Assembly (NCBI GenBank): GCA_003225555.1
Contig: QIAM01000074.1
Span: 1 to 35,733, forward strand
Length of the DNA stretch: 35,733 nt
Source: Acidobacteriota bacterium
GTDB lineage: Bacteria > Acidobacteriota > Terriglobia > Terriglobales > Acidobacteriaceae
Direction: 5' to 3'
Each line of letters begins with the position of its first letter. The stretch's first letter is position 1. The position numbers and the translations under genes were made by a program. Below, one piece after another: positions 31,013-35,733 of the stretch. Under the pieces are notes generated by a model, which ran no database searches, was not told the origin of the DNA, and saw nothing but the letters and a program-made list of their open reading frames with translations.

Positions 31013-32710
31013 CTAGCTCTTGGCCGTCACAAACTTCGCTTCCAGCCCCTCGTATACTTCCTCCGCCCGGCTTAGAGCCTCCTGTACATTGTCGCAGATG
31101 TTTTCCCGTCCGACGACTTCGGCGAACTCCGCCTGATGAATCAATTGTGCGGGCTGTTCGCGGGCGCCGCACAGGATCAGAGTGCGCTTGCTGGCATGCA
31201 GTTGTTTAGCGACTTCTTCCAGGGCGAAGAGGCCGGTGGCGTCGAGGGCGGTCATGTTGCGCAGGCGCAGGATCACGACCGGCGGCAGCTTGTGCAGGCT
31301 CTCGGTGACGACGGAAATCTTGTCGGTGGCTCCGAACAGGAACGGGCCGTGAATGCGGAAGATGGTGGCGTAGTAGGGGATGTCTTTGTCCTGCAGGATG
31401 TGCATGCGGCCGTCTTCGACGTACTCGTCGGTGACTTCCGAGACGGTGGTGGTGGCGGCGACCCGGCTGATGAACAGCAGCGCAGCCAGAATCATTCCCG
31501 CCTCGACCGCTACGGTGAGGTCGGCAAAGACGGTGAGGCCGAAGGTCACGAGCCAGATGCTGATGTCGGTCTTGGTTAGTTTCAATAGTTGCGGAATTTC
31601 TCCCCACTCGCCCATGTTGTAGGCAACGACCATCAGGATTCCCGCGAGGGCGCACATGGGCACGTAGCTCACGAGCGGCGCGGCGAAAAGAAGAATGCAC
31701 AGCAGCGTGGCCGCGTGGACGATGCCTGCGATCGGCGACTGTGCGCCGGAACGGATGTTGGTGGCGGTGCGGGCGATGGCGCCGGTCGCGGGCAGTCCGC
31801 CGAACATCGGCGAGAAAATGTTGGCCACACCCTGTCCGATTAACTCGACGTTGGGGTTGTGACGATCATTGCTCATGCGGTCAGAGACGACGGCCGACAT
31901 AAGAGATTCGATCGCTCCCAGCATCGCGACCGTGAAGGCCGGGCCGAGCAGTCCGTGAATCAATTCAGGACGAAACTTGGGGATTTGCAGGTGAGGCAGG
32001 CCGTTGGGGATTCCGCCAAAGCGCGTGCCGATGGTTTCAACGGGCAGCTTGAAGAAGTACACGGCCAAGGTTCCCAGGAGCAGCGCGACGATTGGCCCCG
32101 GAATGCGGGCAGAAAAGCTGCGGCAGATGATCAGCGTCAGCAGCGTGAAAACGGCGAGGGCCGTGGCTTCGAACGAGAGCGTGTGGAAATTGCGGGCGAG
32201 CGCATCCATGCGCTGCCAGAAGACTCCGGGAACTTTGTCGAGATGCACTCCGAAGAAATCTTTGATCTGCGTGCTGGCGATGAGGACGGCGATGCCATTG
32301 GTGAATCCGATGACGACGGGCCGGGGAATGAATTTCACGCCAGTGCCAAGTCCGGTCGCGCCCATGATGACGAGCAGGACTCCAGCCATGACGGTGCACA
32401 TGAACAAGCCGTCAACGCCGTGAACGGCGACGATCCCCGCGACCACGACGACGAACGCGCCGGTCGGGCCGCCGATCTGAGTCTTGGATCCGCCGAGGGC
32501 GGAGATCAGGAATCCGGTGACCACCGCGCAGTAGATGCCGGCTTGCGGCGTGAGTCCCGAGGCGATGGAAAATGCCATCGCGAGTGGAAGGGCGACGAGG
32601 CCGACTGTGACGCCGGCGATCAGGTCAAGCAGGAACTTGTGGCGGTTGTAGTCCCGCAGGCAGACGATAGACTTCGGAAGCCAGCGGTCGTCCAGGAAAG
32701 CACTTACCAT
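31013..32710 (-). CDS. SulP-family anion transporter with STAS domain
   Basis: 565 residues. The membrane part (about 28-430, 12-14 segments) has the SulP signatures DLIAGVTVGLVALPLAMAFS, GGSKTQIGGPTGAFVVVVAG and VANIFSPMFGGLPATGAIARTATN; the cytoplasmic STAS domain occupies about 445-550 (IFRIHGPFLFGATDKISVV, PVVILRLRNMTALDATGLFA). SulP proteins carry sulfate, bicarbonate or dicarboxylates. No carbonic anhydrase or sulfate-assimilation gene adjoins, so the substrate stays open. It is monocistronic. The ATG at 32710 agrees with the usual start before the WLP...YN region. Confidence 0.93.
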   Translation of the reverse strand: MVSAFLDDRWLPKSIVCLRDYNRHKFLLDLIAGVTVGLVALPLAMAFSIASGLTPQAGIYCAVVTGFLISALGGSKTQIGGPTGAFVVVVAGIVAVHGVDGLFMCTVMAGVLLVIMGATGLGTGVKFIPRPVVIGFTNGIAVLIASTQIKDFFGVHLDKVPGVFWQRMDALARNFHTLSFEATALAVFTLLTLIICRSFSARIPGPIVALLLGTLAVYFFKLPVETIGTRFGGIPNGLPHLQIPKFRPELIHGLLGPAFTVAMLGAIESLMSAVVSDRMSNDRHNPNVELIGQGVANIFSPMFGGLPATGAIARTATNIRSGAQSPIAGIVHAATLLCILLFAAPLVSYVPMCALAGILMVVAYNMGEWGEIPQLLKLTKTDISIWLVTFGLTVFADLTVAVEAGMILAALLFISRVAATTTVSEVTDEYVEDGRMHILQDKDIPYYATIFRIHGPFLFGATDKISVVTESLHKLPPVVILRLRNMTALDATGLFALEEVAKQLHASKRTLILCGAREQPAQLIHQAEFAEVVGRENICDNVQEALSRAEEVYEGLEAKFVTAKS

Positions 32711-33230
32711 TTTTCCATTATCGCAGCGGCGGGAGGAATCGCGTATGGGACGTACGTGGGGGAGGGGAGTCGAAGGAACATGTCCAGGCGGAAAGCGAGC
32801 GCAAAGGGTGTGAGATGGTTGGGTTTCGTCAGTGACGCTGCTTTCGTGGGACCTACAACCGGTTCAGTTTCATCATCATTATTAGTTTGCGCTTACTCCT
32901 TGCCGTGGTTAACTTTGTGGTTGCAGCGACACCTTATTCGTTCACTTCCGATTCGTTCAACCCAGCGTTATTCCTTCCAATCCAGTGTTGCGTTTTAGCT
33001 TGGAAGTGATCACCCCCAACAACAGGCGGCAGCCCTGGGCTATCCAGGGCAGCCAAACTGAAGCGCCTTGAGTCAGATGCCCTACTGTCCCTCACTCACG
33101 TGGGGAGGATGCGGGGGCCGCGAGTTTCCTAGGACGTTGCGCGGCTGTGCATCCGGCACCTACAGTCCCAGAATCGGCGAAACGGGCTGTGGACAACAAG
33201 GTCAGATGTCACAAGCGTGGGAAATTTCAC
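32711..33230. other. 520-bp non-coding region left of the mobile element
   Basis: No gene is recognised. GGC-A-GCCCTGG-GCTAT-CCAGGGC-A-GCC (33027-33054 region) is a symmetrical hairpin. Composition changes from GC-rich near the SulP gene to more balanced toward 32870-33000. The outer end of the mobile element probably lies in the right part, for example around GGGCTGTGGACAACAAGG near 33186, but this cannot be fixed without the other end. Confidence 0.5.
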
Positions 33231-33252
33231 GATTATTTACTTGACAAAAGTG
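33231..33252. repeat. Left terminal inverted repeat (visible inner part)
   Basis: GATTATTTACTTGACAAAAG plus TG. Pairs with 35712-35733 with one mismatch (G versus C in TTGACA/TTCACA). Matching stops inward at 33253; the outer limit is not determinable. Confidence 0.8.
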
Positions 33253-33270
33253 CATAACTTGGGCCATACT
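33241..33270 (+). promoter_or_regulatory. Promoter in the left terminal repeat
   Basis: TTGACA (33241-33246), an 18-bp spacer and CATACT (33265-33270). The start site would fall near 33277, one base before an ATG (33278). It would drive the short leader frame and the transposase. Confidence 0.6.
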
Positions 33271-33277
33271 GCCTCAC

Positions 33278-33433
33278 ATGGAAGCAACGACCTATCGTTT
33301 CTTAGGTTTAGCGGCAGATGCAGAAGGACGTAACGCCTTCCGCAAATCCCGTTTGATGCTTGCCAGCAATTTCCTAGTCGGCACCCTCTTTAGTTCTTTC
33401 CGTTTCTCTTTCGCGTCCATGAGGCCCCTATGA
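33278..33433 (+). CDS. Short leader frame overlapping the transposase start
   Basis: A 51-residue frame (MEATTYRFLGLAADAEGRNA ... FASMRPL) starting at the predicted transcription start and ending in TGA that overlaps the transposase ATG as ATGA (33430-33433). That arrangement would couple the two translations. On the opposite strand 33292-33420 encodes a 42-residue lysine/arginine-rich frame (MDAKEKRKELKRVPTRKLLA ...) with AGGGG before its ATG, whose composition looks at least as protein-like. Only one, or neither, may be real. Confidence 0.3.
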   Translation: MEATTYRFLGLAADAEGRNAFRKSRLMLASNFLVGTLFSSFRFSFASMRPL

Positions 33434-34326
33434 CTCTAGTTGACGTAATCAATCTGTTTGATACGGACGAACGGTGTCGCGAACTGCTGGTCCGGCTCCG
33501 CTGGCCCAATGGTGTTGAATGCCCACGCTGCAAGATGCCCGCCGTAGAACTCGCCACGGCCAAGCAACTGTTCTACTGCAAGGGTTGCGATTATCAGTTT
33601 AGCGTTACCTCGGGAACGATCTTCAATGACTCCCACCTTCCCTTGCAGAAATGGTTCCTTGCCACGCTGCTGCTCTGTGAATCGCGCAAAGGGCATTCTG
33701 CAAACCAGATGAAGCGGGAACTCGGAGTCAGCTACAAGACTGCGTGGTATCTCTGCCATCGCATCCGCTACGCCATGACCGAAGTCCATAAGATGCTGGA
33801 CGGTACCATTGAAGTTGACGAAACGTACATCGGCGGAAAGCAGAGAGGGAAGGGCGTTGCCTATGGGAAACAGCAGAAGGAAGTTGTCATCGGCATCATT
33901 AAGCGCAACGGCGAATTGAAATTCATCCACGTTAAAGAGGGCACATCGGCAGCGATCCGCGAAGTCATGGAGCAGCACGTCAGTGAAGATGTTGACGTGA
34001 TCGTAACCGACGAATCCGTGCTCTATGCCTCGGGACTCCCCAAAGCCCAGGTATCGAAACGAAAGGCGGTCAACCACAAGGCCGCCGAATACGTGCGGTA
34101 CGAAAACGGTTTCATGGTCACGACGAACACGGTCGAATCCGCATTCTCGTTGTTCAAGCGCGGCATTGTGGGCGCATGGCATCGCGTCAGCCCTAAGCAT
34201 CTCGCGGCCTACTTGAACGAGATGACATTTCGGTTCAATCGTCGAAAGTCCCACACTTTGTTCCTTGATACGCTGCGCCACATGGTTACGGCCCCGGTGC
34301 TCACGTTCGAACGGCTCACAGCTTGA
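33430..34326 (+). CDS. IS1595-family (ISXO2-like) transposase
   Basis: 298 residues. An N-terminal zinc ribbon (C31-x2-C34 in VECPRCKM and C50-x2-C53 in FYCKGCDYQFSVTSGTIF) is followed by a helix-turn-helix-like part (KGHSANQMKRELGVSYKTAW) and the ISXO2-type DDE nuclease: D130 in GTIEVDETYIGGK, D194 in VIVTDESVLY, and NTVESAFSLFKRGIVGAWH with E236, then SPKHLAAYLNEMTFRFN with H257. All expected catalytic positions seem intact and the length is normal, so the enzyme may be active. The zinc ribbon and HTH are presumed to bind the terminal repeats. Confidence 0.93.
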   Translation: MTLVDVINLFDTDERCRELLVRLRWPNGVECPRCKMPAVELATAKQLFYCKGCDYQFSVTSGTIFNDSHLPLQKWFLATLLLCESRKGHSANQMKRELGVSYKTAWYLCHRIRYAMTEVHKMLDGTIEVDETYIGGKQRGKGVAYGKQQKEVVIGIIKRNGELKFIHVKEGTSAAIREVMEQHVSEDVDVIVTDESVLYASGLPKAQVSKRKAVNHKAAEYVRYENGFMVTTNTVESAFSLFKRGIVGAWHRVSPKHLAAYLNEMTFRFNRRKSHTLFLDTLRHMVTAPVLTFERLTA

Positions 34327-34386
34327 TTGCACTATCAACAAACGTACTCTTGCGCTTCCACAGGCAAACGTGCTTAACATGCAATC

Positions 34387-34800
34387 ATGGATAACTGGCT
34401 AGTTGCCCGAATGAATCAACGGGCACGCAAACAAGAGTGTGACCGCCTAATTTTCCAAAACGCCGAAAACATCTACAACCTCCTCTGGAAAGAGATGACC
34501 AAGTGGATTGAAGAGGCCCAGCAAAGAGGCATTGATGTTTGGACAAATGGATCACCCTATGAGCGCCAAGTCGGATTCAAGTCGGTTATTGCCGAACAGC
34601 GACAACTAACATTGGCTCTCGATAAGGAACGGCAAACTATCGCCATCGGGGGACCGCGCCTCTTCTTCGTATTGCAACTCGCTGTCTGCTCGGATAACAC
34701 TGTATGCCTCAAGCACGATGGCAAAGAAATACAAATAGGAGATGCTGCAATTAAGATTCTCGATCCGTTCTTGTTCCCCGAATTTGCTCCCGTTTCCTAG
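34387..34800 (+). CDS. Passenger protein of unknown function
   Basis: 137 residues. The N-terminal half is helical and charged (RMNQRARKQECDRLIFQNAE, then LLWKEMTKWIEEAQQRG); the second half looks beta-rich (LTLALDKERQTIAIGG, RLFFVLQLAVC, KEIQIGDAAIKILDPFLFP). No signal or membrane segment. I recognise no family. It is transcribed with the transposase direction, 60 bp after its stop, and its TAG overlaps the stop of the convergent gene in a shared CTAG (34797-34800). A/T-richer codon use than the chromosome points to import with the element. Confidence 0.65.
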   Translation: MDNWLVARMNQRARKQECDRLIFQNAENIYNLLWKEMTKWIEEAQQRGIDVWTNGSPYERQVGFKSVIAEQRQLTLALDKERQTIAIGGPRLFFVLQLAVCSDNTVCLKHDGKEIQIGDAAIKILDPFLFPEFAPVS

Positions 34801-35696
34801 CCGGGGCTTTCTCGGAAATCTGCCTTGGTTCGCTTCATCTCCTCTTCAATTACCGTTAGTGCTCGCTGTGGAACCTTCGTTATGCGATCCCATGATCGCC
34901 TAACTTTTGCCTCTGCTTCAGTCTGAATGAAACTGACGCAGTCGGCGTTATGCATAACCAGCGCAAAGGTGTTAGGGCCAACCCCTTCGGCACTCTCGGC
35001 CATGTACTTCGCCACCAATACCTGATAAACACAAATGCTCAGGGGGGCGTTCCGGTTATAGCCAAAGAAAAATAGTTGGCTCAGTGCAGCATGTTCGCCG
35101 CTTCCGATAGCCCAGAAGTTGATCTTGTCGTAATTTTCGCATTCACCGGGGTTGGAGACCGTAAACACATGCCCGTGTTGTTTGTTGTCGAAACCAGCCA
35201 TAAGAAGTTGGCATTTCAAATCGTAGTTGCTTATCTTGTCGCACATCGCCGCATGTCGATGTCCCAAGACTTGTTGGCCGATCTTGTTAAAGCTTTCCGT
35301 GTCCAGCGAAAACCGAGAGAGTAAGCCCTGCTCCACCCTGCGTTTTCGCTCTGTCTGATAGGCCTCGACGACAATATCTGACATCTTGGATACCGTGTTT
35401 TCCTCATCGTAATGAACCATGCTCTTACTTCTAATTCGTTCAAGAATAGGAACAACCGAAGACATGTCATCCCCAGAGAACATGGATACCCATGCGTCTC
35501 CGACAGGGTCGGTTTTAGTGATCATTTGATCGGCGGAGTAATAACCTCCCATTGAGACTTTCCGATCCGAGACGCAAATAATCGCTTCTTCGCCTTTATG
35601 GGCGCAAACCGCTGCAATGCAGATTGTCAAGCCGACACCCCAATCCGCCGGGCAAGGCTTCCCCAGTTTGTTCCAGGGCCACGGCTTAGGGTTCAT
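34797..35696 (-). CDS. Passenger protein, Ntn-hydrolase/proteasome-beta-like
   Basis: 299 residues from the ATG at 35696; 277 if started at the TTG at 35630, which I favour. The start of the domain, LTICIAAVCAHKGEEAIICV SDRKVS, resembles proteasome-type N-terminal nucleophile proteins: T24 would be residue 1, D44 and K61 (MITK) would be the helper Asp and Lys, and SMFSGDD (71-77) the glycine turn before the central helix. In the TTG version Met-Thr would be trimmed to expose the threonine directly. The rest is alpha/beta with CDKISNYDLKCQLLMAGFD and FWAIGSGEHAALSQLFFFGY, again proteasome-like (gly-x-gly then helix). No other proteasome part is near. Substrate unknown; role in the element unknown. 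Confidence 0.65.
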   Translation of the reverse strand: MNPKPWPWNKLGKPCPADWGVGLTICIAAVCAHKGEEAIICVSDRKVSMGGYYSADQMITKTDPVGDAWVSMFSGDDMSSVVPILERIRSKSMVHYDEENTVSKMSDIVVEAYQTERKRRVEQGLLSRFSLDTESFNKIGQQVLGHRHAAMCDKISNYDLKCQLLMAGFDNKQHGHVFTVSNPGECENYDKINFWAIGSGEHAALSQLFFFGYNRNAPLSICVYQVLVAKYMAESAEGVGPNTFALVMHNADCVSFIQTEAEAKVRRSWDRITKVPQRALTVIEEEMKRTKADFRESPG

Positions 35697-35723
35697 TCAA
35701 CACCCTCTTTCCACTTTTGTGAA
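35695..35723 (-). promoter_or_regulatory. Promoter in the right terminal repeat
   Basis: On the minus strand TTCACA (35723-35718), a 17-bp spacer and TTGAAT (35700-35695). The -10 box overlaps the ATG at 35696, so the transcript would start inside that frame and leave out the ATG, which supports the downstream TTG (35630) as real start. Confidence 0.5.
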
Positions 35724-35733
35724 GTAAATAATC
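35712..35733. repeat. Right terminal inverted repeat (visible inner part)
   Basis: CACTTTTGTGAAGTAAATAA plus TC, complementary to 33231-33252 at 21 of 22 positions and cut by the window end. Confidence 0.8.

Larger units (their letters stand above)
33231..35733. mobile_element. IS1595-type transposon with passenger genes (right end cut by window)
   Basis: GATTATTTACTTGACAAAAG plus TG at 33231-33252 is matched at 21 of 22 positions by the complement of 35712-35733, the last bases of the window. Between them lie the IS1595-type transposase, an unknown gene and a convergent Ntn-hydrolase-like gene. GC content of the passenger part is visibly lower than in the flanking chromosome. The repeats must extend outward, since the right one is still matching at the window edge; the window may end there because a repeat broke the assembly. 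IS1595-family elements with passenger genes are known, but I do not know this cargo. Confidence 0.75.

Noticed and set aside
31859..32998. Long acidic/arginine-rich frame opposite the SulP gene
   Set aside because: Shadow of a transporter gene with clear SulP and STAS motifs.
33436..34380. 314-codon frame opposite the transposase
   Set aside because: Zinc-ribbon and DDE motifs identify the plus-strand frame; the opposite one has no domain.

Overview
The window looks like chromosomal DNA of an uncultured or soil-type Acidobacteriota, probably class Terriglobia (subdivision 1). This is inferred from GC-rich coding, several small proteins of acidobacterial type, and intergenic spaces filled with palindromic repeats (hairpins around CGGCTTCAGCCG, TGTCCGCC pairs, GTCATCCTGAGC units, tandem 7-9-mers). 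No rRNA or other marker is present to prove the taxonomy.

Layout. 1-1430: 3' end of an isc iron-sulfur operon (hscA fragment, fdx, iscX). 1645-4997: minus-strand group galT, yraN-like endonuclease, lipoprotein phosphoesterase and a small membrane protein. 5076-8466: small accessory proteins (coiled-coil-like, DUF3175, SnoaL-like, zinc-ribbon, OsmC). 8589-8675: tRNA-Leu(CAG) with its own promoter. 9236-9630: a frameshifted gene. 9806-16087: an aromatic amino acid supraoperon, trpC-trpF-trpB-trpA-chorismate mutase-DAHP synthase-prephenate dehydrogenase, whose junctions are mostly filled with tandem or inverted repeats. 16525-17994: the two subunits of a 3-oxoacid CoA-transferase. 18017-22636: a PAS-PAS sensor kinase, tiny proteins, mtnA and pyrE. 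22865-32710: a secreted beta-propeller protein, an AzgA-type purine permease, an MFS exporter, a Tat-exported GH127-like glycosidase and a SulP/STAS transporter, with repeat elements, a PIN-toxin remnant and an AACCC pentamer array between them.

The right end (33231-35733) is the most distinctive part: a mobile element bounded by near-identical 22-bp inverted repeats (33231-33252 and 35712-35733, the latter being the last bases of the window). It carries an IS1595-type DDE transposase, an unrecognised 137-residue protein, and a convergent gene for an Ntn-hydrolase/proteasome-like protein. Promoter-like hexamers sit inside both inverted repeats and point inward, and the right-hand one argues that the peptidase-like gene starts at an internal TTG that would leave a threonine at its mature N-terminus. 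The element is cut by the window edge, so its full length is unknown.

Metabolically the core genes are housekeeping: Fe-S assembly, Leloir galactose use, Trp/Phe/Tyr synthesis, ketoacid/ketone-body CoA transfer, methionine salvage and pyrimidine synthesis. Functions are given from motifs and family knowledge; no database search was run.
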